Source of the DNA: Embiotoca jacksoni
Lineage: Eukaryota; Chordata; Actinopteri; Embiotocidae
Direction: 5' to 3'
Length of the DNA: 64,000 nucleotides
Assembly (NCBI GenBank): GCA_022577435.1
Contig: JAKOON010000066.1
Location: 1,576,183 to 1,640,182 of the forward strand
Part shown: one piece after another, positions 49,468-63,765 of the stretch
Layout: every line of letters starts with the position of its first letter
How positions within the stretch are numbered: the stretch's first letter is position 1
Notes under the pieces: generated by a model
What the model was told of the DNA's origin: nothing
What the model saw: the letters and a program-made list of their open reading frames with translations, nothing else
Databases searched by the model: none
Position numbers and translations under genes: made by a program

Positions 49468-51118
49468 GTGTTTCTGAACAAATTTCTTCAACAGCAAATG
49501 GGATACACTGCATGGCCAATGTGGCTTCACTTTGTGTCTGCAATTAGACAGAAAACAGCATTTCAAGTCTCACTTTCTCAGCCTAATGTAAAACTGCATC
49601 ACAGCGCCACGGCTTAAACTAAGTGTTTACAAACAAGTTTCATACTCAGAACTTTGGCAAATGGGATACACTGCATGGACAAAGTGGTTTCAAGTCACTT
49701 TGTGTGGACAATTTCACAGGAAACACAATATTTCAAAAACAGCCTTTTCTCAGTGAGAGAAGCTCAAATACAGCATAATACTACATATTAATGCGACGGC
49801 TTAAACTAAGTGTTTACTGAGCAGTTTCCTACTCAGAACGATGGCAAATGGGATACACTACATGGCCAAAGTGTTTTCAAGTCACTTTCTGTGGACAATT
49901 TCACAGGAAACACAATATTTCAAAAACAGCCTTATCTCAGCGAGAGAAGCTCAAAAACAGCATAAAACTGCTTTACAGTGCCAGTGTTTAAACTAAGTGT
50001 TTACTAAACAGTTTCCTACTCAGAACGATGGCAAATGGGATACACTACATGGCCAACGTGTTTTCAAGTCACTTTGTGTGGACAATTTGACAGGAAACAC
50101 AATATTTCAAAAACAGCCTTATCTCAGTGAGAGAAGCTCAAAAACAGCATAAAACTGCTTTACAGTGCCAGGGCTTAAACTAAGTGTTTACTAAACAGTT
50201 TCCTACTCAGAATGATGGCAAATGGGATACACTACATAGCCAAAGTGTTTTCAAGGCACTTTGTGTGGACAATTTCACAGGAAACACAATATTTCAAAAA
50301 CAGCCTTATCTCAGTGAGAGAAGCTCAAAAACAGCATAAAACTGCATATTAATGCCACAGCTTAAACTAAGTGTTTACTGAGCAGTTTCCTACTCAGAAC
50401 GATGGTAAATGGGATACACTACATGGCCAAAGTGTTTTCAAGTCACTTTGTGTGGACAATTTCACAGGAAACACAATATTTCAAAAACAGCCTTATCTCA
50501 GCGAGAGAAGCTCAAAAACAGCATAAAATGGCTTTACAGTGCCAGGGCTTAAACTAAGTGTTTACTAAGCAGTTTCCTACTCAGATCGATGGCAAATGGG
50601 ATACACTACATGGCCAAAGTGTTTTCAAGTCACTTTGTGTGGACAATTTCACAGGAAACACAATATTTCAAAAACAGCCTTTTCTCAGTGAGAGAAGCTC
50701 AAATACAGCATAAAACTACATATTAATGCCACGGCTTAAACTAAGTGTTTACTGAGCAGTTTCCTACTCAGAACGATGGCAAATGGGATACACTACATGG
50801 CCAAAGTGTTTTCAAGTCACTTTGTGTGGACAATTTCGCAGGAAACACAATATTTCAAAAACAGCCTTATCTCAGCGAGAGAAGCTCAAAAACAGCATAA
50901 AATGGCTTTACAGTGCCAGGGCTTAAACTAAGTGTTTACTAAGCAGTTTCCTACTCAGATCGATGGCAAATGGGATACACTACATGGCCAAAGTGTTTTC
51001 AAGTCACTTTGTGTTGACAATTTCACAGGAAACACAATGTTTCAAAAACAGCCTTATCTCAGCGATAGAAGCTCAAAAACAGCATAAAACTGCATTACAG
51101 TGCCACGGCTTAAACTAA
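49468..51118. repeat. Segment 30: B d3 a b c2 g d g p (1,651 bp)
   Basis: Nine monomers. The a monomer has CTTTCTGTGG, b has CCAACGTG, the first g has GATGGTAA, and the second g has TTCGCAGG. Segment 37 repeats it 10,996 bp downstream. Confidence 0.88.
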
Positions 51119-52769
51119 GTGTTTCTGAACAAATTTCTTCAACAGCAAATGGGATACACTGCATGGCCAATGTGGCTTCACTTTGTGTCTGCAATTAGAC
51201 AGAAAACAGCATTTCAAGTCTCACTTTCTCAGCCTAATGTAAAACTGCATCACAGCGCCACGGCTTAAACTAAGTGTTTACAAACAAGTTTCATACTCAG
51301 AACTTTGGCAAATGGGATACACTGCATGGACAAAGTGGTTTCAAGTCACTTTGTGTGGACAATTTCACAGGAAACACAATATTTCAAAAACAGCCTTTTC
51401 TCAGTGAGAGAAGCTCAAATACAGCATAAAACTACATATTAATGCCACGGCTTAAACTAAGTGTTTACTGAGCAGTTTCCTACTCAGAACGATGGCAAAT
51501 GGGATACACTACATGGCCAAAGTGTTTTCAAGTCACTTTGTGTGGACAATTTCGCAGGAAACACAATATTTCAAAAACAGCCTTTTCTCAGTGAGAGAAG
51601 CTCAAATACAGCATAAAACTACATATTAATGCCACGGCTTAAACTAAGTGTTTACTGAGCAGTTTCCTACTCAGAACGATGGCAAATGGGATACACTACA
51701 TGGCCAAAGTGTTTTCAAGTCACTTTGTGTGGACAATTTCACAGGAAACACAATATTTCAAAAACAGCCTTATCTCAGGGAGAGAAGCTCAAAAACAGCA
51801 TAAAACGGCTTTACAGTGACAGGGCTTAAACTAAGTTTTTACAAAGCAGTTTCATACTCAGAACGATGGCAAATGGGATACACTACATGGCCAAAGTGTT
51901 TTCAAGTCACTTTGTGTGGACAATTTCACAGGAAACACAATATTTCAAAAACAGCCTTATCTCAGTGAGAGAAGCTCAAAAACAGCATAAAACTGCATAT
52001 TAATGCCACAGCTTAAACTAAGTGTTTACTGAGCAGTTTCCTACTCAGAACGATGGTAAATGGGATACACTACATGGCCAAAGTGTTTTCAAGTCACTTT
52101 GTGTGGACAATTTCACAGGAAACACAATATTTCAAAAACAGCCTTATCTCAGCGAGAGAAGCTCAAAAACAGCATAAAATGGCTTTACAGTGCCAGGGCT
52201 TAAACTAAGTGTTTACTAAGCAGTTTCCTACTCAGATCGATGGCAAATGGGATACACTACATGGCCAAAGTGTTTTCAAGTCACTTTGTGTGGACAATTT
52301 CACAGGAAACACAATATTTCAAAAACAGCCTTTTCTCAGTGAGAGAAGCTCAAATACAGCATAAAACTACATATTAATGCCACGGCTTAAACTAAGTGTT
52401 TACTGAGCAGTTTCCTACTCAGAACGATGGCAAATGGGATACACTACATGGCCAAAGTGTTTTCAAGTCACTTTGTGTGGACAATTTCGCAGGAAACACA
52501 ATATTTCAAAAACAGCCTTATCTCAGCGAGAGAAGCTCAAAAACAGCATAAAATGGCTTTACAGTGCCAGGGCTTAAACTAAGTGTTTACTAAGCAGTTT
52601 CCTACTCAGATCGATGGCAAATGGGATACACTACATGGCCAAAGTGTTTTCAAGTCACTTTGTGTTGACAATTTCACAGGAAACACAATGTTTCAAAAAC
52701 AGCCTTATCTCAGCGATAGAAGCTCAAAAACAGCATAAAACTGCATTACAGTGCCACGGCTTAAACTAA
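51119..52769. repeat. Segment 31: B d d f c2 g d g p (1,651 bp)
   Basis: It has the same length as segment 30 and shares its last five A monomers, but starts with d d f. Its f monomer at 51648 opens the 4,766-bp duplication. Confidence 0.88.
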
Positions 52770-53859
52770 GTGTTTCTGAACAAATTTCTTCAACAGCAAA
52801 TGGGATACACTGCATGGCCAATGTGGCTTCACTTTGTGTCTGCAATTAGACAGAAAACAGCATTTCAAGTCTCACTTTCTCAGCCTAATGTAAAACTGCA
52901 TCACAGCGCCACGGCTTAAACTAAGTGTTTACAAACAAGTTTCATACTCAGAACTTTGGCAAATGGGATACACTGCATGGACAAAGTGGTTTCAAGTCAC
53001 TTTGTGTGGACAATTTCACAGGAAACACAATATTTCAAAAACAGCCTTTTCTCAGTGAGAGAAGCTCAAATACAGCATAAAACTACATATTAATGCCACG
53101 GCTTAAACTAAGTGTTTACTGAGCAGTTTCCTACTCAGAACGATGGCAAATGGGATACACTACATGGCCAAAGTGTTTTCAAGTCACTTTGTGTGGACAA
53201 TTTCGCAGGAAACACAATATTTCAAAAACAGCCTTTTCTCAGTGAGAGAAGCTCAAATACAGCATAAAACTACATATTAATGCCACGGCTTAAACTAAGT
53301 GTTTACTGAGCAGTTTCCTACTCAGAACGATGGCAAATGGGATACACTACATGGCCAAAGTGTTTTCAAATCACTTTGTGTGGACAATTTCACAGGAAAC
53401 ACAATATTTCAAAAACAGCCTTATCTCAGGGAGAGAAGCTCAAAAACAGCATAAAACGGCTTTACAGTGACAGGGCTTAAACTAAGTTTTTACAAAGCAG
53501 TTTCATACTCAGAACGATGGCAAATGGGATACACTACATGGCCAAAGTGTTTTCAAGTCACTTTGTGTGGACAATTTCACAGGAAACACAATATTTCAAA
53601 AACAGCCTTATCTCAGTGAGAGAAGCTCAAAAACAGCATAAAACTGCATATTAATGCCACGGCTTAAACTAAGTGTTTACTGAGCAGTTTCCTACTCAGA
53701 ACGATGGCAAATGGGATACACTACATGGCCAAAGTGTTTTCAAGTCACTTTGTGTGGACAATTTCACAGGAAACACAATGTTTCAAAAACAGCCTTATCT
53801 CAGCGATAGAAGCTCAAAAACAGCATAAAACTGCATTACAGTGCCACGGCTTAAACTAA
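52770..53859. repeat. Segment 32: B d d f c p (1,090 bp)
   Basis: The unit matches segment 10 in order. The f monomer has TTTCAAATCAC, a change it shares with segment 35 but not segment 10. Confidence 0.88.
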
Positions 53860-55697
53860 GTGTTTCTGAACAAATTTCTTCAACAGCAAATGGGATACAC
53901 TGCATGGCCAATGTGGCTTCACTTTGTGTCTGCAATTAGACAGAAAACAGCATTTCAAGTCTCACTTTCTCAGCCTAATGTAAAACTGCATCACAGCGCC
54001 ACGGCTTAAACTAAGTGTTTACAAACAAGTTTCATACTCAGAACTTTGGCAAATGGGATACACTGCATGGACAAAGTGGTTTCAAGTCACTTTGTGTGGA
54101 CAATTTCACAGGAAACACAATATTTCAAAAACAGCCTTTTCTCAGTGAGAGAAGCTCAAATACAGCATAATACTACATATTAATGCGACGGCTTAAACTA
54201 AGTGTTTACTGAGCAGTTTCCTACTCAGAACGATGGCAAATGGGATACACTACATGGCCAAAGTGTTTTCAAGTCACTTTCTGTGGACAATTTCACAGGA
54301 AACACAATATTTCAAAAACAGCCTTATCTCAGCGAGAGAAGCTCAAAAACAGCATAAAACTGCTTTACAGTGCCAGTGTTTAAACTAAGTGTTTACTAAA
54401 CAGTTTCCTACTCAGAACGATGGCAAATGGGATACACTACATGGCCAACGTGTTTTCAAGTCACTTTGTGTGGACAATTTGACAGGAAACACAATATTTC
54501 AAAAACAGCCTTATCTCAGTGAGAGAAGCTCAAAAACAGCATAAAACTGCTTTACAGTGCCAGGGCTTAAACTAAGTGTTTACTAAACAGTTTCCTACTC
54601 AGAATGATGGCAAATGGGATACACTACATAGCCAAAGTGTTTTCAAGGCACTTTGTGTGGACAATTTCACAGGAAACACAATATTTCAAAAACAGCCTTA
54701 TCTCAGTGAGAGAAGCTCAAAAACAGCGTAAAATGGCTTTACAGTGCCAGGGCTTAAACTAAGTGTTTACTAAGCAGTTTCCTACTCAGATCGATGGCAA
54801 ATGGGATACACTACATGGCCAAAGTGTTTTCAAGTCACTTTGTGTGGACAATTTCACAGGAAACACAATATTTCAAAAACAGCCTTATCTCAGCGAGAGA
54901 AGCTCAAAAACAGCATAAAACGGCTTTACAGTGACAGGGCTTAAACTAAGTTTTTACAAAGCAGTTTCATTCTCAGAACGATGGCAAATGGGATACACTA
55001 CATGGCCAAAGTGTTTTCAAGTCACTTTGTGTGGACAATTTCACAGGAAACACAATATTTCAAAAACAGCCTTTTCTCAGTGAGAGAAGCTCAAATACAG
55101 CATAAAACTACATATTAATGCCACGGCTTAAACTAAGTGTTTACTGAGCAGTTTCCTACTCAGAACGATGGCAAATGGGATACACTACATGGCCAAAGTG
55201 TTTTCAAGTCACTTTGTGTGGACAATTTCACAGGAAACACAATATTTCAAAAACAGTCTTATCTCAGGGAGAGAAGCTCAAAAACAGCATAAAACGGCTT
55301 TACAGTGACAGGGCTTAAACTAAGTTTTTACAAAGCAGTTTCATACTCAGAACGATGGCAAATGGGATACACTACATGGCCAAAGTGTTTTCAAGTCACT
55401 TTGTGTGGACAATTTCACAGGAAACACAATATTTCAAAAACAGCCTTATCTCAGTGAGAGAAGCTCAAAAACAGCATAAAACTGCATATTAATGCCACGG
55501 CTTAAACTAAGTGTTTACTGAGCAGTTTCCTACTCAGAACGATGGCAAATGGGATACACTACATGGCCAAAGTGTTTTCAAGTCACTTTGTGTGGACAAT
55601 TTCACAGGAAACACAATGTTTCAAAAACAGCCTTATCTCAGCGATAGAAGCTCAAAAACAGCATAAAACTGCATTACAGTGCCACGGCTTAAACTAA
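53860..55697. repeat. Segment 33: B d3 a b g f d f c p (1,838 bp)
   Basis: It has the same order as segments 12 and 36. The b monomer has CCAACGTG and TTTGACAGG, whereas segment 36 has CCAAAGTG and TTTCACAGG at those sites. The second f has CAGTCTT. Confidence 0.88.
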
Positions 55698-57535
55698 GTG
55701 TTTCTGAACAAATTTCTTCAACAGCAAATGGGATACACTGCATGGCCAATGTGGCTTCACTTTGTGTCTGCAATTAGACAGAAAACAGCATTTCAAGTCT
55801 CACTTTCTCAGCCTAATGTAAAACTGCATCACAGCGCCACGGCTTAAACTAAGTGTTTACAAACAAGTTTCAGACTCAGAACTTTGGCAAATGGGATACA
55901 CTGCATGGACAAAGTGGTTTCAAGTCACTTTGTGTGGACAATTTCACAGGAAACACAATATTTCAAAAACAGCCTTTTCTCAGTGAGAGAAGCTCAAATA
56001 CAGCATAATACTACATATTAATGCGACGGCTTAAACTAAGTGTTTACTGAGCAGTTTCCTACTCAGAACGATGGCAAATGGGATACACTACATGGCCAAA
56101 GTGTTTTCAAGTCACTTTCTGTGGACAATTTCACAGGAAACACAATATTTCAAAAACAGCCTTATCTCAGCGAGAGAAGCTCAAAAACAGCATAAAACTG
56201 CTTTACAGTGCCAGTGTTTAAACTAAGTGTTTACTAAACAGTTTCCTACTCAGAACGATGGCAAATGGGATACACTACATGGCCAAAGTGTTTTCAAGTC
56301 ACTTTGTGTGGACAATTTCACAGGAAACACAATATTTCAAAAACAGCCTTATCTCAGTGAGAGAAGCTCAAAAACAGCATAAAACTGCTTTACAGTGCCA
56401 GGGCTTAAACTAAGTGTTTACTAAACAGTTTCCTACTCAGAATGATGGCAAATGGGATACACTACATAGCCAAAGTGTTTTCAAGTCACTTTGTGTGGAC
56501 AATTTCACAGGAAACACAATATTTCAAAAACAGCCTTATCTCAGGGAGAGAAGCTCAAAAACAGCATAAAACGGCTTTACAGTGACAGGGCTTAAACTAA
56601 GTTTTTACAAAGCAGTTTCATACTCAGAACGATGGCAAATGGGATACACTACATGGCCAAAGTGTTTTCAAGTCACTTTGTGTGGACAATTTCACAGGAA
56701 ACACAATATTTCAAAAACAGCCTTATCTCAGTGAGAGAAGCTCAAAAACAGCATAAAACTGCATATTAATGCCACAGCTTAAACTAAGTGTTTACTGAGC
56801 AGTTTCCTACTCAGAACGATGGTAAATGGGATACACTACATGGCCAAAGTGTTTTCAAGTCACTTTGTGTGGACAATTTCACAGGAAACACAATATTTCA
56901 AAAACAGCCTTATCTCAGCGAGAGAAGCTCAAAAACAGCATAAAATGGCTTTACAGTGCCAGGGCTTAAACTAAGTGTTTACTAAGCAGTTTCCTACTCA
57001 GATCGATGGCAAATGGGATACACTACATGGCCAAAGTGTTTTCAAGTCACTTTGTGTGGACAATTTCACAGGAAACACAATATTTCAAAAACAGCCTTTT
57101 CTCAGTGAGAGAAGCTCAAATACAGCATAAAACTACATATTAATGCCACGGCTTAAACTAAGTGTTTACTGAGCAGTTTCCTACTCAGAACGATGGCAAA
57201 TGGGATACACTACATGGCCAAAGTGTTTTCAAGTCACTTTGTGTGGACAATTTCGCAGGAAACACAATATTTCAAAAACAGCCTTATCTCAGCGAGAGAA
57301 GCTCAAAAACAGCATAAAATGGCTTTACAGTGCCAGGGCTTAAACTAAGTGTTTACTAAGCAGTTTCCTACTCAGATCGATGGCAAATGGGATACACTAC
57401 ATGGCCAAAGTGTTTTCAAGTCACTTTGTGTTGACAATTTCACAGGAAACACAATGTTTCAAAAACAGCCTTATCTCAGCGATAGAAGCTCAAAAACAGC
57501 ATAAAACTGCATTACAGTGCCACGGCTTAAACTAA
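55698..57535. repeat. Segment 34: B d3 a b f c2 g d g p (1,838 bp)
   Basis: The f monomer (56414-56600) has a TGATGG, CATAGCC head fused to TTTCAAGTCAC and CAGGGAGAG. It is the recombinant junction of the 4,766-bp duplication. The post-B head has CAGACTCAG. Confidence 0.88.
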
Positions 57536-58625
57536 GTGTTTCTGAACAAATTTCTTCAACAGCAAATGGGATACACTGCATGGCCAATGTGGCTTCACTT
57601 TGTGTCTGCAATTAGACAGAAAACAGCATTTCAAGTCTCACTTTCTCAGCCTAATGTAAAACTGCATCACAGCGCCACGGCTTAAACTAAGTGTTTACAA
57701 ACAAGTTTCATACTCAGAACTTTGGCAAATGGGATACACTGCATGGACAAAGTGGTTTCAAGTCACTTTGTGTGGACAATTTCACAGGAAACACAATATT
57801 TCAAAAACAGCCTTTTCTCAGTGAGAGAAGCTCAAATACAGCATAAAACTACATATTAATGCCACGGCTTAAACTAAGTGTTTACTGAGCAGTTTCCTAC
57901 TCAGAACGATGGCAAATGGGATACACTACATGGCCAAAGTGTTTTCAAGTCACTTTGTGTGGACAATTTCGCAGGAAACACAATATTTCAAAAACAGCCT
58001 TTTCTCAGTGAGAGAAGCTCAAATACAGCATAAAACTACATATTAATGCCACGGCTTAAACTAAGTGTTTACTGAGCAGTTTCCTACTCAGAACGATGGC
58101 AAATGGGATACACTACATGGCCAAAGTGTTTTCAAATCACTTTGTGTGGACAATTTCACAGGAAACACAATATTTCAAAAACAGCCTTATCTCAGGGAGA
58201 GAAGCTCAAAAACAGCATAAAACGGCTTTACAGTGACAGGGCTTAAACTAAGTTTTTACAAAGCAGTTTCATACTCAGAACGATGGCAAATGGGATACAC
58301 TACATGGCCAAAGTGTTTTCAAGTCACTTTGTGTGGACAATTTCACAGGAAACACAATATTTCAAAAACAGCCTTATCTCAGTGAGAGAAGCTCAAAAAC
58401 AGCATAAAACTGCATATTAATGCCACGGCTTAAACTAAGTGTTTACTGAGCAGTTTCCTACTCAGAACGATGGCAAATGGGATACACTACATGGCCAAAG
58501 TGTTTTCAAGTCACTTTGTGTGGACAATTTCACAGGAAACACAATGTTTCAAAAACAGCCTTATCTCAGCGATAGAAGCTCAAAAACAGCATAAAACTGC
58601 ATTACAGTGCCACGGCTTAAACTAA
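57536..58625. repeat. Segment 35: B d d f c p (1,090 bp)
   Basis: This is the second copy of segment 32, exactly 4,766 bp away, including the TTTCAAATCAC change in f. Confidence 0.88.
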
Positions 58626-60463
58626 GTGTTTCTGAACAAATTTCTTCAACAGCAAATGGGATACACTGCATGGCCAATGTGGCTTCACTTTGTGTCTGCA
58701 ATTAGACAGAAAACAGCATTTCAAGTCTCACTTTCTCAGCCTAATGTAAAACTGCATCACAGCGCCACGGCTTAAACTAAGTGTTTACAAACAAGTTTCA
58801 TACTCAGAACTTTGGCAAATGGGATACACTGCATGGACAAAGTGGTTTCAAGTCACTTTGTGTGGACAATTTCACAGGAAACACAATATTTCAAAAACAG
58901 CCTTTTCTCAGTGAGAGAAGCTCAAATACAGCATAATACTACATATTAATGCGACGGCTTAAACTAAGTGTTTACTGAGCAGTTTCCTACTCAGAACGAT
59001 GGCAAATGGGATACACTACATGGCCAAAGTGTTTTCAAGTCACTTTCTGTGGACAATTTCACAGGAAACACAATATTTCAAAAACAGCCTTATCTCAGCG
59101 AGAGAAGCTCAAAAACAGCATAAAACTGCTTTACAGTGCCAGTGTTTAAACTAAGTGTTTACTAAACAGTTTCCTACTCAGAACGATGGCAAATGGGATA
59201 CACTACATGGCCAAAGTGTTTTCAAGTCACTTTGTGTGGACAATTTCACAGGAAACACAATATTTCAAAAACAGCCTTATCTCAGTGAGAGAAGCTCAAA
59301 AACAGCATAAAACTGCTTTACAGTGCCAGGGCTTAAACTAAGTGTTTACTAAACAGTTTCCTACTCAGAATGATGGCAAATGGGATACACTACATAGCCA
59401 AAGTGTTTTCAAGGCACTTTGTGTGGACAATTTCACAGGAAACACAATATTTCAAAAACAGCCTTATCTCAGTGAGAGAAGCTCAAAAACAGCGTAAAAT
59501 GGCTTTACAGTGCCAGGGCTTAAACTAAGTGTTTACTAAGCAGTTTCCTACTCAGATCGATGGCAAATGGGATACACTACATGGCCAAAGTGTTTTCAAG
59601 TCACTTTGTGTGGACAATTTCACAGGAAACACAATATTTCAAAAACAGCCTTATCTCAGCGAGAGAAGCTCAAAAACAGCATAAAACGGCTTTACAGTGA
59701 CAGGGCTTAAACTAAGTTTTTACAAAGCAGTTTCATTCTCAGAACGATGGCAAATGGGATACACTACATGGCCAAAGTGTTTTCAAGTCACTTTGTGTGG
59801 ACAATTTCACAGGAAACACAATATTTCAAAAACAGCCTTTTCTCAGTGAGAGAAGCTCAAATACAGCATAAAACTACATATTAATGCCACGGCTTAAACT
59901 AAGTGTTTACTGAGCAGTTTCCTACTCAGAACGATGGCAAATGGGATACACTACATGGCCAAAGTGTTTTCAAGTCACTTTGTGTGGACAATTTCACAGG
60001 AAACACAATATTTCAAAAACAGCCTTATCTCAGGGAGAGAAGCTCAAAAACAGCATAAAACGGCTTTACAGTGACAGGGCTTAAACTAAGTTTTTACAAA
60101 GCAGTTTCATACTCAGAACGATGGCAAATGGGATACACTACATGGCCAAAGTGTTTTCAAGTCACTTTGTGTGGACAATTTCACAGGAAACACAATATTT
60201 CAAAAACAGCCTTATCTCAGTGAGAGAAGCTCAAAAACAGCATAAAACTGCATATTAATGCCACGGCTTAAACTAAGTGTTTACTGAGCAGTTTCCTACT
60301 CAGAACGATGGCAAATGGGATACACTACATGGCCAAAGTGTTTTCAAGTCACTTTGTGTGGACAATTTCACAGGAAACACAATGTTTCAAAAACAGCCTT
60401 ATCTCAGCGATAGAAGCTCAAAAACAGCATAAAACTGCATTACAGTGCCACGGCTTAAACTAA
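58626..60463. repeat. Segment 36: B d3 a b g f d f c p (1,838 bp)
   Basis: This is the second copy of segment 33 in order and length. Its b monomer resembles the one in segment 12 more than the one in segment 33. Confidence 0.88.
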
Positions 60464-62114
60464 GTGTTTCTGAACAAATTTCTTCAACAGCAAATGGGAT
60501 ACACTGCATGGCCAATGTGGCTTCACTTTGTGTCTGCAATTAGACAGAAAACAGCATTTCAAGTCTCACTTTCTCAGCCTAATGTAAAACTGCATCACAG
60601 CGCCACGGCTTAAACTAAGTGTTTACAAACAAGTTTCATACTCAGAACTTTGGCAAATGGGATACACTGCATGGACAAAGTGGTTTCAAGTCACTTTGTG
60701 TGGACAATTTCACAGGAAACACAATATTTCAAAAACAGCCTTTTCTCAGTGAGAGAAGCTCAAATACAGCATAATACTACATATTAATGCGACGGCTTAA
60801 ACTAAGTGTTTACTGAGCAGTTTCCTACTCAGAACGATGGCAAATGGGATACACTACATGGCCAAAGTGTTTTCAAGTCACTTTCTTTGGACAATTTCAC
60901 AGGAAACACAATATTTCAAAAACAGCCTTATCTCAGCGAGAGAAGCTCAAAAACAGCATAAAACTGCTTTACAGTGCCAGTGTTTAAACTAAGTGTTTAC
61001 TAAACAGTTTCCTACTCAGAACGATGGCAAATGGGATACACTACATGGCCAACGTGTTTTCAAGTCACTTTGTGTGGACAATTTGACAGGAAACACAATA
61101 TTTCAAAAACAGCCTTATCTCAGTGAGAGAAGCTCAAAAACAGCATAAAACTGCTTTACAGTGCCAGGGCTTAAACTAAGTGTTTACTAAACAGTTTCCT
61201 ACTCAGAATGATGGCAAATGGGATACACTACATAGCCAAAGTGTTTTCAAGGCACTTTGTGTGGACAATTTCACAGGAAACACAATATTTCAAAAACAGC
61301 CTTATCTCAGTGAGAGAAGCTCAAAAACAGCATAAAACTGCATATTAATGCCACAGCTTAAACTAAGTGTTTACTGAGCAGTTTCCTACTCAGAACGATG
61401 GTAAATGGGATACACTACATGGCCAAAGTGTTTTCAAGTCACTTTGTGTGGACAATTTCACAGGAAACACAATATTTCAAAAACAGCCTTATCTCAGCGA
61501 GAGAAGCTCAAAAACAGCATAAAATGGCTTTACAGTGCCAGGGCTTAAACTAAGTGTTTACTAAGCAGTTTCCTACTCAGATTGATGGCAAATGGGATAC
61601 ACTACATGGCCAAAGTGTTTTCAAGTCACTTTGTGTGGACAATTTCACAGGAAACACAATATTTCAAAAACAGCCTTTTCTCAGTGAGAGAAGCTCAAAT
61701 ACAGCATAAAACTACATATTAATGCCACGGCTTAAACTAAGTGTTTACTGAGCAGTTTCCTACTCAGAACGATGGCAAATGGGATACACTACATGGCCAA
61801 AGTGTTTTCAAGTCACTTTGTGTGGACAATTTCGCAGGAAACACAATATTTCAAAAACAGCCTTATCTCAGCGAGAGAAGCTCAAAAACAGCATAAAATG
61901 GCTTTACAGTGCCAGGGCTTAAACTAAGTGTTTACTAAGCAGTTTCCTACTCAGATCGATGGCAAATGGGATACACTACATGGCCAAAGTGTTTTCAAGT
62001 CACTTTGTGTTGACAATTTCACAGGAAACACAATGTTTCAAAAACAGCCTTATCTCAGCGATAGAAGCTCAAAAACAGCATAAAACTGCATTACAGTGCC
62101 ACGGCTTAAACTAA
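60464..62114. repeat. Segment 37: B d3 a b c2 g d g p (1,651 bp)
   Basis: It equals segment 30 apart from few substitutions, such as CTTTCTTTGG near 60,890 and ATTGATGG near 61,582. Confidence 0.88.
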
Positions 62115-63765
62115 GTGTTTCTGAACAAATTTCTTCAACAGCAAATGGGATACACTGCATGGCCAATGTGGCTTCACTTTGTGTCTGCAATTAGACAGAA
62201 AACAGCATTTCAAGTCTCACTTTCTCAGCCTAATGTAAAACTGCATCACAGCGCCACGGCTTAAACTAAGTGTTTACAAACAAGTTTCATACTCAGAACT
62301 TTGGCAAATGGGATACACTGCATGGACAAAGTGGTTTCAAGTCACTTTGTGTGGACAATTTCACAGGAAACACAATATTTCAAAAACAGCCTTTTCTCAG
62401 TGAGAGAAGCTCAAATACAGCATAAAACTACATATTAATGCCACGGCTTAAACTAAGTGTTTACTGAGCAGTTTCCTACTCAGAACGATGGCAAATGGGA
62501 TACACTACATGGCCAAAGTGTTTTCAAGTCACTTTGTGTGGACAATTTCGCAGGAAACACAATATTTCAAAAACAGCCTTTTCTCAGTGAGAGAAGTTCA
62601 AATACAGCATAAAACTACATATTAATGCCACGGCTTAAACTAAGTGTTTACTGAGCAGTTTCCTACTCAGAACGATGGCAAATGGGATACACTACATGGC
62701 CAAAGTGTTTTCAAGTCACTTTGTGTGGACAATTTCACAGGAAACACAATATTTCAAAAACAGCCTTATCTCAGGGAGAGAAGCTCAAAAACAGCATAAA
62801 ACGGCTTTACAGTGACAGGGCTTAAACTAAGTTTTTACAAAGCAGTTTCATACTCAGAACGATGGCAAATGGGATACACTACATGGCCAAAGTGTTTTCA
62901 AGTCACTTTGTGTGGACAATTTCACAGGAAACACAATATTTCAAAAACAGCCTTATCTCAGTGAGAGAAGCTCAAAAACAGCATAAAACTGCATATTAAT
63001 GCCACAGCTTAAACTAAGTGTTTACTGAGCAGTTTCCTACTCAGAACGATGGTAAATGGGATACACTACATGGCCAAAGTGTTTTCAAGTCACTTTGTGT
63101 GGACAATTTCACAGGAAACACAATATTTCAAAAACAGCCTTATCTCAGCGAGAGAAGCTCAAAAACAGCATAAAATGGCTTTACAGTGCCAGGGCTTAAA
63201 CTAAGTGTTTACTAAGCAGTTTCCTACTCAGATCGATGGCAAATGGGATACACTACATGGCCAAAGTGTTTTCAAGTCACTTTGTGTGGACAATTTCACA
63301 GGAAACACAATATTTCAAAAACAGCCTTTTCTCAGTGAGAGAAGCTCAAATACAGCATAAAACTACATATTAATGCCACGGCTTAAACTAAGTGTTTACT
63401 GAGCAGTTTCCTACTCAGAACGATGGCAAATGGGATACACTACATGGCCAAAGTGTTTTCAAGTCACTTTGTGTGGACAATTTCGCAGGAAACACAATAT
63501 TTCAAAAACAGCCTTATCTCAGCGAGAGAAGCTCAAAAACAGCATAAAATGGCTTTACAGTGCCAGGGCTTAAACTAAGTGTTTACTAAGCAGTTTCCTA
63601 CTCAGATCGATGGCAAATGGGATACACTACATGGCCAAAGTGTTTTCAAGTCACTTTGTGTTGACAATTTCACAGGAAACACAATGTTTCAAAAACAGCC
63701 TTATCTCAGCGATAGAAGCTCAAAAACAGCATAAAACTGCATTACAGTGCCACGGCTTAAACTAA
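62115..63765. repeat. Segment 38: B d d f c2 g d g p (1,651 bp)
   Basis: It equals segment 31. A private change GAAGTTCAA lies near 62,597 in the second d. Confidence 0.88.

Larger units (their letters stand above)
49468..53004. repeat. Long-range duplicated block, copy 1
   Basis: Segments 30, 31 and the start of 32 recur at an offset of exactly 10,996 bp with no net indel. Confidence 0.85.
51648..56413. repeat. Higher-order repeat, 4,766 bp (26 monomers), copy 1
   Basis: The order is f c2 g d g p B d d f c p B d3 a b g f d f c p B d3 a b. The size equals 23 A plus 3 B monomers with no net indel. Confidence 0.86.
56414..61179. repeat. Higher-order repeat, 4,766 bp (26 monomers), copy 2
   Basis: It has the same order and length as copy 1, immediately adjacent. 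The two b monomers have exchanged their CCAACG and CCAAAG states between copies, which implies later exchange or conversion. Confidence 0.85.
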
